Source: Coprococcus comes ATCC 27758
GTDB taxonomy: Bacteria; Bacillota; Clostridia; Lachnospirales; Lachnospiraceae
Reading direction: 5' to 3'
NCBI RefSeq assembly: GCF_025149785.1
Contig: NZ_CP102277.1
Span: forward strand, 2,914,001 to 2,978,000
Length of the DNA: 64,000 bases
Shown: piece after piece, positions 26,005 through 34,322 of the stretch
How positions within the stretch are numbered: the first letter of the stretch is position 1
How the letters are laid out: each line of letters opens with the position of its first letter
Program-made: the position numbers and the translations under genes
Notes under the pieces: generated by a model
What the model was told of the DNA's origin: nothing
The model's database searches: none
What the model saw: the letters and a program-made list of their open reading frames with translations, nothing else

Positions 26005-26598
26005 ATGTATGGAAGCCGAATTCGCGAAATGCGAAAAAAAAGAGGGCTCACGCTCAAAGAGGTAGCTGAAGCTACCGGATACACAATAGGTCATATATCA
26101 CAAATTGAAAGAGATTTAAAATCTCCTTCACTCGTGGCACTTAGAAAAATTGCAGTCTGCTTAGATTGTTCAGAAGTATGGTTGATCATGGGTGACTCCG
26201 AACTCTCTGCCAAGTCACCTGAAGAAGGAAAGAAATCAAAGGAATCTTATTTGGTGAGAAAAGAGAACCGAATTCCAATGAAAATCCCGGAAATTGATGT
26301 TTCCTACTCTATTTTTACACCTTCTAAACTTCCGAACGCACAAGAAGCACAAATGACCGGACTCATCGTGAGATTAAAACCGAACACCTGGGTAACTGAG
26401 CAAATGATTTCACATGGTAATTACGACGAAAGTCTCCTGCTCCTCAAAGGGGAATTAGAACTCCGCATCGATAACAGCACTTATATAATCTACGAGGGCG
26501 ACAGTTTCTATATCCCTAAAAATTGTTTACATAACTACTTGAATACATCAGATGAAGAAGCGACTATAATTGTTTATTTTTCACAATTAATTTATTAA
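26005..26598 (+). CDS. XRE-family regulator with C-terminal cupin domain
   Basis: 197 residues. An N-terminal helix-turn-helix (residues 5-60: REMRKKRGLTLKEVAEATGYTIGHISQIERDLKSPSLVALRKIA) is followed by a linker and a cupin barrel (about 110-190: GLIVRLKPNTWVTEQMISHGNYDESLLLLKGELELRIDNSTYIIYEGDSFYIPKNCLHNYLN). Such regulators sense amino acids or small metabolites through the cupin. It is third in the plus-strand operon and is the obvious candidate for binding the palindrome at 23820-23835, controlling both operons (inference). Confidence 0.88.
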   Translation: MYGSRIREMRKKRGLTLKEVAEATGYTIGHISQIERDLKSPSLVALRKIAVCLDCSEVWLIMGDSELSAKSPEEGKKSKESYLVRKENRIPMKIPEIDVSYSIFTPSKLPNAQEAQMTGLIVRLKPNTWVTEQMISHGNYDESLLLLKGELELRIDNSTYIIYEGDSFYIPKNCLHNYLNTSDEEATIIVYFSQLIY

Positions 26599-26611
26599 GG
26601 AAAACACGATT

Positions 26612-27610
26612 ATGAAATATATTATTGATGGACATTTTGACCTGCTAAGCGATGTCGCTGTACGCCGCAAAAATGGTGAGCACAAGGTCATCGAAAGATT
26701 GTACTATCCTGCATTCAAAAAAGGAAATGTTACCGGAATCGTTGCCTCACTCTTTGTAGACAGCCAGTACCTGCCTTACGGAAGTGTTTCCATCGCTCTG
26801 GAACAGATTGCAGCTCTCCACTGTGAGATCAGCGAAAGTCCGGAACTTCTTATGCTTTGTACATGTGCCGATGACTTTGTAAAAGCTGCTCTGGAAAAAA
26901 AGGTCGGTATCCTTCTCTCCTTTGAAGGAGCAGAACCGGTATCTTCCTGCCTCATGTTACACGCATTCTACGCCGCAGGCGTAAGAGGACTGGGACTTAC
27001 CTGGAGCCGCAGAAATATGGCAGCTGACGGCTGTGATTTTACCGGAAATGCGAAAAAAGGCGGTCTGACTGACTTTGGTCAAATGCTTGTAAAAGAAGCT
27101 GAATCTTTAAACATGATCATTGATCTCAGTCATTTAAGTGATGAGGGCGTAGATGATGTCTTATCCATTACCTCCTGCCCACTAATCGCATCACATTCTA
27201 ATGCACGGGCGGTTGCTCATAACAATAGGAATTTGAAGGATGAGCATTTAAAAGAAATCGCCAGACGTGGCGGTGTTGTGGGACTGAATGCCTGCAGTAT
27301 CATTAACGCGGATACCGGCAGCACAGCTGACCGCCGGCAAATGCTTGCACACTTAGATTACATGATTGAGGTAATGGGAGAACAGCATGTCGGTTTCGGA
27401 TTTGACTTTTGCGATCTCTTCTTAAAGAACAGTTCCGCACAAGACTTATCCCTGATGCCGGAGTTTCCTTTCGACATTCTCTCCGGCGGTCATGCGGACA
27501 TTCCGGATTTCTTGCAGAATATGAAAGAACATAATTATTCAGATGAACGGATTTCTCTGCTTGCAGGCAAAAACTGGCTTTATGCATTCGAAAAAATCCT
27601 AAAAAAATAG
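26612..27610 (+). CDS. Membrane dipeptidase, M19 (renal dipeptidase) family
   Basis: 332 residues. The two-zinc site is visible: H8-x-D10 in IIDGHFDLLSD, the bridging glutamate E105 in LSFEGAEP, H174 in DLSHLSDEG and H195 in IASHSNARA, plus the family phrase GVRGLGLTWSRRN. No signal peptide, so cytoplasmic despite the family name. M19 enzymes split dipeptides including Cys-Gly (cystinylglycine) and L-D dipeptides. It follows the regulator gene by 13 bp and is part of the plus-strand catabolic operon. Confidence 0.9.
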   Translation: MKYIIDGHFDLLSDVAVRRKNGEHKVIERLYYPAFKKGNVTGIVASLFVDSQYLPYGSVSIALEQIAALHCEISESPELLMLCTCADDFVKAALEKKVGILLSFEGAEPVSSCLMLHAFYAAGVRGLGLTWSRRNMAADGCDFTGNAKKGGLTDFGQMLVKEAESLNMIIDLSHLSDEGVDDVLSITSCPLIASHSNARAVAHNNRNLKDEHLKEIARRGGVVGLNACSIINADTGSTADRRQMLAHLDYMIEVMGEQHVGFGFDFCDLFLKNSSAQDLSLMPEFPFDILSGGHADIPDFLQNMKEHNYSDERISLLAGKNWLYAFEKILKK

Positions 27611-27634
27611 TTTATCAGAAGGAGTATTTTTGTA

Positions 27635-29173
27635 ATGAATTCAAATATGACAGAACAATTAGATCAGCTTTTCCGTATGTGGGATCGCGGTCTTTGCCCT
27701 GGCGCTCAGGTATTGATTCGCCAGCACGGTAAAACTCTTTACGAAAAATGTTTTGGATATGGAAATCTTGAAAATAAATTAAAAATCCATAAAGAAAGTA
27801 TTTTCCATGTCGCATCGATTTCCAAAGAATTTACTGTTATGTCTATTCTTCTTCTCTGGAAAGAAGGAAAACTTGATTTAGATGACAACATCAGAAAATA
27901 TTTAGATGAATATATCAACATTGAAACACCGATTACGATCCGCCAGATGATGAATAATGTCAGCGGACTTCGCGACCAATGGGAACTCTTATTTTTACGT
28001 GGTATCAAGATCAACGATCAGATTGACATGGATGATATCAATACAACGATATCTCTTCAGAAATCGCTGAACTTTGAACCGCAGTCACAGTATTTATACA
28101 GTAACACCGGTTTCCATTTATTGGCACTTATCGTTGAAAAGCTGTCGCAAATGAGCTTCCCACAATTTGTAAAAGAACGTATTTTCACTCCACTCGGAAT
28201 GACACATTCTTTTGTCCGCGAAAGCTTTACACAGATTGTTCCGGATCTTACTTACTCTTACCAGGACGAAGGTAATGATACATTCTACTACAATCCACTG
28301 AACTATGCACTTTACGGACCAACCTCTGTAAATACCTGTGCTTCTGATCTCTGCAAAGTATTAGATGAGTACATTCATCCAAATGTGATCGATCCTGAAA
28401 TTATCGAGCTTATGAAGAAACCTGTCCTTCTCAGCAATGGCAAAACGGCTGAATACTGCGGCGGACTGATCACCCATAAGCTTCATGGTCTGGATGTATT
28501 CGGTCATGGCGGTGCCGATGCTGCATACCGTGGTGAAATTATTTGCATTCCGGAAAAAGAACTGGAGATTGTACTGATCAGTAACACCACAACTTACGCA
28601 ATGTCTAAGCTTGCCGATAAAGCCGCCTGCATCGTACTCGGATTACCGGATTGTACCGAACCAGCCGTGCCGGAACATGAAAATGCACCTGCCCGCAGCG
28701 GTGTATTCCTGACAGCACTTCCGGATGATCCAATGTTTGTTGATATCACAGAGCAAAACGGTACTTTCTATATGCAAAGAGAATGGTGCCGCACAGAACT
28801 GGTAAAAGAAGAGGATGGCGGTTATCGCATTGGTTCATTAGACGAAAAGATCTACTTCACAGATAAGGAAATCCTTTATCGACTTCCTGCCCGTGTACTT
28901 ACATTGACCCCTGCCAAGCCTACAGATCCGGCACTTTTCCAGGAAGGAACCTATTACAACGATGAAACCGATTCCTTTATGAAATTAGTGAAAACTGAAA
29001 ACACCTGTGAAATCCATATGCGTCGTTATGGAAAAACAACGCTTTACCAATCAGCATCCGGAAGTATTATCTTCCGAATGGATGCAAATCTTATAATGTA
29101 TGTAAAAGCCGAAAATAATACCATCATTATGGATGGCGGCCGTGTAAAACATATCATTTACCAAAAACAATAA
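27635..29173 (+). CDS. Serine hydrolase, beta-lactamase / D-aminopeptidase (S12) family
   Basis: 512 residues. Penicillin-recognising motifs: S61-I-S-K64 (FHVASISKEFTVMS), Y155-S-N (LYSNTGFHLLA) and H291-G-G (VFGHGGADAAYRG), which replaces the KTG box as in class C-like esterases and D-amino-acid peptidases. Residues 1-340 form the catalytic domain and 350-512 are beta-strand-rich, like the lipocalin-type domains of Ochrobactrum D-aminopeptidase. No signal sequence, hence cytoplasmic. Together with the M55 and M19 enzymes it suggests degradation of peptides with D residues. Last gene of the operon, ended by a perfect hairpin. Confidence 0.85.
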   Translation: MNSNMTEQLDQLFRMWDRGLCPGAQVLIRQHGKTLYEKCFGYGNLENKLKIHKESIFHVASISKEFTVMSILLLWKEGKLDLDDNIRKYLDEYINIETPITIRQMMNNVSGLRDQWELLFLRGIKINDQIDMDDINTTISLQKSLNFEPQSQYLYSNTGFHLLALIVEKLSQMSFPQFVKERIFTPLGMTHSFVRESFTQIVPDLTYSYQDEGNDTFYYNPLNYALYGPTSVNTCASDLCKVLDEYIHPNVIDPEIIELMKKPVLLSNGKTAEYCGGLITHKLHGLDVFGHGGADAAYRGEIICIPEKELEIVLISNTTTYAMSKLADKAACIVLGLPDCTEPAVPEHENAPARSGVFLTALPDDPMFVDITEQNGTFYMQREWCRTELVKEEDGGYRIGSLDEKIYFTDKEILYRLPARVLTLTPAKPTDPALFQEGTYYNDETDSFMKLVKTENTCEIHMRRYGKTTLYQSASGSIIFRMDANLIMYVKAENNTIIMDGGRVKHIIYQKQ

Positions 29174-29176
29174 ATT

Positions 29177-29220
29177 AACAGGACGCATGAAAAAACGAAA
29201 GTTTTTTCATGCGTCCTGTT
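29177..29220. terminator. Perfect 20-bp hairpin with GAAA loop between convergent genes
   Basis: Arms 29177-29196 (AACAGGACGCATGAAAAAAC) and 29201-29220 are perfectly complementary, closed by the tetraloop GAAA (29197-29200). The A and T runs lie within the stem near the loop rather than after it. It probably terminates or insulates the two convergent transcripts. Confidence 0.7.
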
Positions 29221-29315
29221 GCTTATGGATACAATAACAGCTGTATTACACAAACAAAACTGTTTTCAGCATACTGACCGGATCACATCGCTTTTGATGC
29301 GCTCTTTTACACTTT

Positions 29316-30251
29316 CTAATTCTCCAGATACTTCCGTATGCAATCTTCCTTCAACTGCTCCCCAATCACAATCACAACCTCCTGCCCGTCTCCGATCGGC
29401 TTCATACTGATCTCATGACCGGTTGCATTCAGCTGCATCCAGCTTCCTGCATCATCTTTCACGAATCCCTTCACCCGGAAAATACCGCCACATTCTGGAT
29501 CCTGCATCATCTTCGCAACCTGCGTCTTCAATTCATCTGCAGAAATTTTCAATTCCATAAAATACAACGAATCAAAACCTTTTTTCTCATCCAGCTCCAT
29601 CTTCCGATAATTTTCTGCAACATAACCGCTCTTTAAGATCTTATCAAAATTCTCTTTCGAAAGCTCTGCTCCATCTTTTCTCATGATTTCCCGATCCAGC
29701 CTTCGCTTGCACTGAACCTGTTCAAGCGCTCTGTTCAAATGTTCAATTGTATTTTCAATCTGTTCTTTTGTTGCTTCTTCTGCCCTGCTGAGGATGATGC
29801 TTCCTGCATTTGCAGCCTCAGACGCAAGCAGATAGTCTGCTTCTTCTGACAATTCCGGCTCCAGTTTTGCGTCAACGATCGTAATCACATTGCCAATCTC
29901 ATACCACTTATCCAGTGGTTCATCGTGAAGAACGTCAAAAAATTCGTCTACATCATAAATCCCGGACGGTTCAACAATTACTCTGTCATATCCGCACATT
30001 CCCATTGCGATCAGCTTCGTCCGGAAACGCCTCCTGTGCGTCTCTTTGTCGCACCCACCGGAAATCATTTCAAGCTCACAGTTATCTCCCATCAGGTCCT
30101 GCAAAAGAAGCATATCTACATTTACCGCACCAAAATCATTCTCAAGGATACCAATGTTCATTCCTTTATCCAGAAGATATTTTGCATATTTTTTAATAAA
30201 CGTTGTCTTGCCGGAGCCTAAGAAACCGGTGATTAAATCTATTTTTACCAT
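29316..30251 (-). CDS. CobW/COG0523-like G3E GTPase lacking the CxCC metal motif
   Basis: 311 residues. P-loop LITGFLGSGKTTFIKKY (residues 5-21), ENDFGAVNVD near 38, VIVEPSGIYDVDEFF near 97 (the ESSG-like switch) and a C-terminal CobW-like domain (GIFRVKGFVKD). Canonical members carry GCICC after the switch; here the same position reads ISGGCDKETHRRR with a single cysteine. G3E proteins deliver metals (Zn, Co, Ni) to client proteins using GTP. Without CxCC, metal handling may differ. Monocistronic, immediately left of the IS110 element. Confidence 0.8.
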   Translation of the reverse strand: MVKIDLITGFLGSGKTTFIKKYAKYLLDKGMNIGILENDFGAVNVDMLLLQDLMGDNCELEMISGGCDKETHRRRFRTKLIAMGMCGYDRVIVEPSGIYDVDEFFDVLHDEPLDKWYEIGNVITIVDAKLEPELSEEADYLLASEAANAGSIILSRAEEATKEQIENTIEHLNRALEQVQCKRRLDREIMRKDGAELSKENFDKILKSGYVAENYRKMELDEKKGFDSLYFMELKISADELKTQVAKMMQDPECGGIFRVKGFVKDDAGSWMQLNATGHEISMKPIGDGQEVVIVIGEQLKEDCIRKYLEN

Positions 30252-30346
30252 CGCTAATCTTCCCCTTTGATTTTTTAGTTCTTCAAAAATTTTCTACTGT
30301 AATTTTACTTCCTTCTCTCTACTACAATATATTTATGGTTAATATC

Positions 30347-30590
30347 CCTTACAGCCAGTAAGGAATTATCCATCTTGTTGCTTAAGCTGTTAGAATGAGT
30401 GGAGCAATAGGTCTGGCCTCCTTCTCTCAGGACTTTACGTCCGTAAAATAGTCAGCCAACCAGCCACTCTTTCGCAGCATTCGTTTTATGCAGGTTGAAC
30501 CTTGATACGTTCGTGTGAAACACCCAGTAGATTGAATAGGCAATGAGAAAACTGGTATTGACCATTACTAATACATTACAAAGGAGTATC
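30347..30590 (+). ncRNA. Probable IS110 bridge-RNA region
   Basis: In IS110 elements the non-coding left end before the transposase encodes a structured bridge RNA that pairs with donor and target DNA (established for the family). This 244-bp stretch has no gene and contains stem-loops (CCTTAC/GTAAGG; GGAC TTTAC GTCC at 30430-30442) and a 10-base complement to the element's right end. Guide loops cannot be assigned without alignment of relatives. Confidence 0.55.
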
Positions 30591-30594
30591 TGTT

Positions 30595-31812
30595 ATGAAC
30601 GCTGTTGGTATTGATGTTTCCAAAGGAAAAAGCACTGTCACTATCCGAAAACCAGGAGATGTGGTTCTTATGTCCCCCTGCGATATCCCTCACACCCAGT
30701 CTGCCATAAACGACCTGATCAAACAGATCAAAAGCCTTGAAGGCGAAACCAAAGTCTGCATGGAGCATACCGGCAGATACTATGAACCGGTTGCCACATG
30801 GCTTTCTGATGCCGGTATCTTTGTCAGTGCCGTAAATCCTATCCTGATCAGAGATTTCGGTGATGATTCCCTCCGCACACCCAAGACAGATAAGGCAGAT
30901 TCTAAAAAAATCGCACGTTATACTCTTGACCGTTGGGCTAAACTGAAGCAATATGGAATCATGGATAAAACACGTAACCAACTAAAAACTATGAACCGAC
31001 AATTTGGATTCTATATGGCTCAGAAAACTGCAATGAAAAACAATCTCATTGCGCTGATCGACCAGACTTATCCGGGAGCCAATGATTTCTTTGACAGTCC
31101 TGCCCGCAATGACGGCAGCCAAAAATGGGTAGATTTCATTCATACCTACTGGCATGTCGATTGCGTCCGCTCCAAGTCATTAAATGCCTTTACGGAGCAT
31201 TACCAGAATTGGTGCAAACGTAAAAACTATAACTTCAGTGCAGAGAAAGCAGCGAAAATTTATCAAATTTCCTCTGACCTGATTGCCGTATTTCCAAAGA
31301 ATGACATCACAAAAATGTTGATATGGCAGGCAGTAGCATTACTAAACACTGCTTCGAAAACAGTAGAATCGCTCCGTTCAAAAATGAATGAGCTTGCATC
31401 CACGCTTCCGGAATATCCGGTTGTTATGGATATGAACGGTGTAGGGGCAACCCTTGGTCCGCAGCTTATCGCTGAGATTGGGGATGTTTCCCGTTTTACA
31501 CACCGGGAAGCCCTTACTGCTTTTGCAGGTGTTGATCCCGGTAAAAATGATTCTGGAAAGCACATACAGAACAGTGTGCGAACCTCTAAAAAGGGGTCTC
31601 CCTACCTGCGTAAAACTCTTTTTCAGATCATGGACAGTCTTATCAAACGATCTCCAGTGGATGATCCTGTTTATGCCTTTATGGATAAAAAACGATCCGA
31701 AGGCAAACCTTATTATGTTTATATGACTGCCGGGGCAAACAAATTTCTCCGGATTTATTACGGTCGGGTAAGAGAATATCTATCCAACTTGTCGAATAAT
31801 GAAACTATTTAA
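30595..31812 (+). CDS. IS110-family transposase (DEDD / Transposase_20)
   Basis: 405 residues, intact. The RuvC-like DEDD residues are in place: D7 (VGIDVSKGK), E57 (VCMEHTGRYYEP), D99 and D102 (TDKADSKKIARYT). The C-terminal Transposase_20 domain is recognisable by MDMNGVGATLGPQLIAEIGDVSRFTHREALTAFAGVDP and TSKKGSPYLRKTLFQI, with the serine-containing segment DSGKHIQNS that supplies the nucleophile in this family. The ATG has AAAGGAG. An intact frame suggests recent activity. A hairpin (AGAC...GTCT) follows the stop codon within 50 bp. Confidence 0.93.
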   Translation: MNAVGIDVSKGKSTVTIRKPGDVVLMSPCDIPHTQSAINDLIKQIKSLEGETKVCMEHTGRYYEPVATWLSDAGIFVSAVNPILIRDFGDDSLRTPKTDKADSKKIARYTLDRWAKLKQYGIMDKTRNQLKTMNRQFGFYMAQKTAMKNNLIALIDQTYPGANDFFDSPARNDGSQKWVDFIHTYWHVDCVRSKSLNAFTEHYQNWCKRKNYNFSAEKAAKIYQISSDLIAVFPKNDITKMLIWQAVALLNTASKTVESLRSKMNELASTLPEYPVVMDMNGVGATLGPQLIAEIGDVSRFTHREALTAFAGVDPGKNDSGKHIQNSVRTSKKGSPYLRKTLFQIMDSLIKRSPVDDPVYAFMDKKRSEGKPYYVYMTAGANKFLRIYYGRVREYLSNLSNNETI

Positions 31813-31972
31813 TATCACTTTTTAACTTCTACCAGACTAGCGCATCGCGGTGGTCTTATTTTCGTGTCTTACGTTCAACCTGTATAAATTTTCAAAGTTC
31901 ATTAATTTCTGCTTGACTTTTTATTTGCAGACTACTTTTAAGATAATAGCATATTTTTTTAGTTTCTTAAAG

Positions 31973-32040
31973 GAACTCAAATAAAGAACTCAAACAGAAA
32001 CTTAAATTTTGAGCTCCTATTTGAGTTCTTTTCATTTTTT
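31973..32040 (+). terminator. Intrinsic terminator downstream of IS110
   Basis: Arms GAACTCAAATA (31973-31983) and TATTTGAGTTC (32018-32028), followed by TTTTCATTTTTT. A second GAACTCAAA at 31986 can pair alternatively with the same right arm. The stretch 31813-31972 otherwise shows only the IS right end and A+T-rich sequence. Confidence 0.6.
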
Positions 32041-32060
32041 CTAAAAAATCATTTTCCTTT

Positions 32061-32198
32061 TTACTTTTCTTCTTTCTTTATCCCAGCCTTCTCCAGAATC
32101 CCGTTCCACATCTGCTCTCGCTTTTTCTCCCGTTCTGCCTTTCCGTCATTCCACTTCTGTATAAATGCCATCTGTTCCAGATCATCTCGCTCTTCCAT
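32061..32198 (-). CDS. Small charged protein of unknown function
   Basis: 45 residues from the ATG at 32198 (AGAGAGG seven bases upstream): MEERDDLEQMAFIQKWNDGK then EREKKREQMWNGILEKAGIKKEEK. It is highly charged and predicted to be one long helix. I do not recognise it. It lies in the same direction as, and downstream of, the MATE exporter gene (151 bp gap). It could be a genuine small gene or chance. Confidence 0.35.
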   Translation of the reverse strand: MEERDDLEQMAFIQKWNDGKAEREKKREQMWNGILEKAGIKKEEK

Positions 32199-32349
32199 AA
32201 ACAGCCTCTCTTTCTTACATTTATTCAGATGAATTATTTCCTGTACCTGACTATTATATGCGTGTCCGCAATGATTCTTTCCACTTTGCACGTTATATTT
32301 ATAAGCAAGAAAAAACAGGTATCACCCCCGACACCTGATTTTCTCTCAC

Positions 32350-33684
32350 TTATTCACTCTTTAATTTTCTCTTCTTTCTTCCCCAGATATACATGGACAG
32401 TACAATCGCCACGCAATCCGTAAGTGCCTGTCCGTAAATGACTCCGTTTAATCCGAATACTGCATTCAACAGATACAGTAAGGGAATCAGCAGAAGTCCC
32501 TGTCGGAGCACCGACAGAATCGTTGCTGGAAGTGCATCTCCAGTAGACTGCATGCAGTTCATATTTACAAAAAGGATTCCGATAAACGGTCCGGAAACCA
32601 TATATGCGACCAGCATTTTCACGCCATAATATATAACGTCTTTATCGTTAATGAACAGGTGGATAATTGGTTCTCGAAAAAAGAAAAATAATGCCGTCGC
32701 CAGGATTCCAACGACCAGACAGCATTTTTTCGTAAAACAGTCCACTTCCATAAAACGTTTCTGATTGCCTGCCCCAAAATTGTAACCCATCAGCGGCTGC
32801 ACGCCGTTGGCAAGTCCCATTTGAAGGAAGGTAATAAACATATTTGCCTTGAATACAATTCCAATCGCCGCCACCGGTGCATTTCCGTACTTGACCAGAA
32901 TCTGATTCAGCACGATCGTTGATACACTCATCAGTGCTGAAAAAATTGCGGTCGGAAAACCGATCGAACATACCCTTGATAAAACCTGCTCTCCGCATTT
33001 GAAATACTTCGGACTGACGGAAAAGCTTTTACTCTTTTTCATGAAATACCAGAGATAATAAATGCTTGCCAGAATATTGCCGATCGTTGTCGCAATCGCA
33101 GCCCCTGCCGCCCCCATTCCAAGTCCGCTGATAAATACCGGATCCAGAACAATGTTGGCAACTGTACCGATCATACTTCCGATCATCGCCTCACTGCTTG
33201 CACCTTCCGCACGAACGATAAAGCTTGCCGCTGCTGACCAGATGATAAATGGTGCACCATAGGAAACGTGAAATATATAACCTTTTGCCATCTCATAAGT
33301 CTGACTGTTCGCACCAAATGTGTAAAGGAGCGGTTTCATAAAGAAAATCAGGATCAAAGCAAATAAAATCCCGACAATCAGTGATGCATAGGTTACAAAT
33401 GCCGATGTATTCTTTACCCGTTTCTCATTTTTTTCTCCCATCGCCATAGATGCAACGGCACTTCCACCCATACCAAACATATTTGCAAATGCCATCAGTA
33501 AAATAAATATCGGATTGGTCAGACTGACCGCTGCTACCTGCAGTGGATCCCCAGTCTGTCCAACAAAAAAGGTGTCTGCCATATTGTAGACAACCGTGAC
33601 CAGACTGCTGATCACGCTTGGTATTGCCATCTTCGCAACGGCTTTTGACACCTTCATACTTCCCATCAGTTCATTTTCATTCAT
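32350..33684 (-). CDS. MATE-family multidrug/Na+ (H+) antiporter
   Basis: 444 residues with twelve hydrophobic segments. MATE landmarks: MAIPSVISSLVTVVYNMADTFFVGQTGDPLQVAAVSLTNPIFILL at the N-terminus, and the duplicated second half starting at VLSRVCSIGFPTAIFSALMSVSTIVLNQIL, with NGVQPLMGYNFGAGNQKR. Proteins of this subgroup export cationic drugs and metabolites. Its start overlaps the end of the marR-like gene by 8 bp, so regulator and pump are one operon, the usual autoregulated efflux arrangement. Confidence 0.9.
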   Translation of the reverse strand: MNENELMGSMKVSKAVAKMAIPSVISSLVTVVYNMADTFFVGQTGDPLQVAAVSLTNPIFILLMAFANMFGMGGSAVASMAMGEKNEKRVKNTSAFVTYASLIVGILFALILIFFMKPLLYTFGANSQTYEMAKGYIFHVSYGAPFIIWSAAASFIVRAEGASSEAMIGSMIGTVANIVLDPVFISGLGMGAAGAAIATTIGNILASIYYLWYFMKKSKSFSVSPKYFKCGEQVLSRVCSIGFPTAIFSALMSVSTIVLNQILVKYGNAPVAAIGIVFKANMFITFLQMGLANGVQPLMGYNFGAGNQKRFMEVDCFTKKCCLVVGILATALFFFFREPIIHLFINDKDVIYYGVKMLVAYMVSGPFIGILFVNMNCMQSTGDALPATILSVLRQGLLLIPLLYLLNAVFGLNGVIYGQALTDCVAIVLSMYIWGRKKRKLKSE

Positions 33685-34162
33685 CTGTCCGTCCTCCGTG
33701 CTGTTTTTTTCTGCCTGTGTTTTTCTTTACCGTATTCGCAGGAAAAGTATCCAGATTCTGCAACATTTTCTCTGCGATCCTCAGAAATTCCTGCCGTTCT
33801 TCTTTTGTCACTCCCTGCAGCAAAATCGTTTCCGACTCTTCGATCTCACTCTTAAGCACAGCTTCTATCTGCTCTGCTTTTTCAGTAAATACGATTTTCT
33901 TATATCTTCCATCATTTGGATCAGTCTCTCTTTTTATCAGTCCATTTTTCTCCAAAGATTTCAGTGTCTCTGTTGCCGTGGAAGGACGAAGTCCGAATTC
34001 CTGTTCAATATCCTTCTGATAGACAGATCTGTTCTGAGATTCTACTAAAATATAATTTAAAATATTTCCCTGTGCACCGCTGATCCCGATTGTTTCCTGG
34101 ATTGCCCTGGACCGTCTACGGAGACGGTTGGAAATCTGATTGATCTTCTTTCCTGTCTGCAT
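33677..34162 (-). CDS. MarR-family transcriptional regulator
   Basis: 161 residues. The winged-helix core is visible: GISGAQGNILNYIL...VYQKDIEQEFGLRPSTATETLKSLEKNGLIKRETDPNDGRYKKIVFTEKAEQIE, the classic MarR recognition helix and wing (residues 30-100). Dimerisation helices flank it. It should repress its own operon with the MATE pump through the inverted repeat at 34212-34235, and release DNA on binding a substrate of the pump. Confidence 0.9.
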   Translation of the reverse strand: MQTGKKINQISNRLRRRSRAIQETIGISGAQGNILNYILVESQNRSVYQKDIEQEFGLRPSTATETLKSLEKNGLIKRETDPNDGRYKKIVFTEKAEQIEAVLKSEIEESETILLQGVTKEERQEFLRIAEKMLQNLDTFPANTVKKNTGRKKQHGGRTDE

Positions 34163-34211
34163 GATAACCTCCCTTTGCCTTATGATATTTTACTTTATCA
34201 TTTTTCGCATT

Positions 34212-34260
34212 AAATACTTCGTTTCCTAAGTATTTTAGGGAAGATTTTAAAAAAAGTCAA
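34212..34260 (-). promoter_or_regulatory. Promoter and candidate MarR operator of the efflux operon
   Basis: Minus-strand TTGACT (34255-34260), 17 bp, TAAAAT (34232-34237). The perfect inverted repeat AAATACTT / AAGTATTT (34212-34219, 34228-34235) overlaps the -10 and start site, the usual place for a MarR autorepressor. Confidence 0.7.
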
Positions 34261-34262
34261 TC

Positions 34263-34300
34263 AAAAAAAGAGACAGCCCATCATTTTGACAAGCCATCCC
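34263..34300 (-). terminator. Terminator of cstA
   Basis: Minus-strand stem GGGATGGCTT / GGGCTGTCTC (10 pairs including G-U), followed by seven T. Confidence 0.75.
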
Positions 34301-34322
34301 TTTTCGTCATATTTTATAAATC

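Larger units (their letters stand above)
30340..31885 (+). mobile_element. IS110-family insertion sequence (approximate limits)
   Basis: A single DEDD transposase gene is flanked by a 250-bp non-coding left end and a short right end. IS110 elements have no long terminal inverted repeats and make no clear target duplication, so the exact borders cannot be fixed by eye. The left limit is set just before the hairpin CCTTAC AGCCA GTAAGG (30347-30363); the right limit just after GTTCAACCTG (31873-31882), which is perfectly complementary to CAGGTTGAAC at 30491-30500 in the left end. Confidence 0.75.

Noticed and set aside
29177-29220. Terminal inverted repeat of a small transposon.
   Set aside because: The arms touch across a 4-base loop, leaving no cargo; a hairpin between convergent genes explains it.
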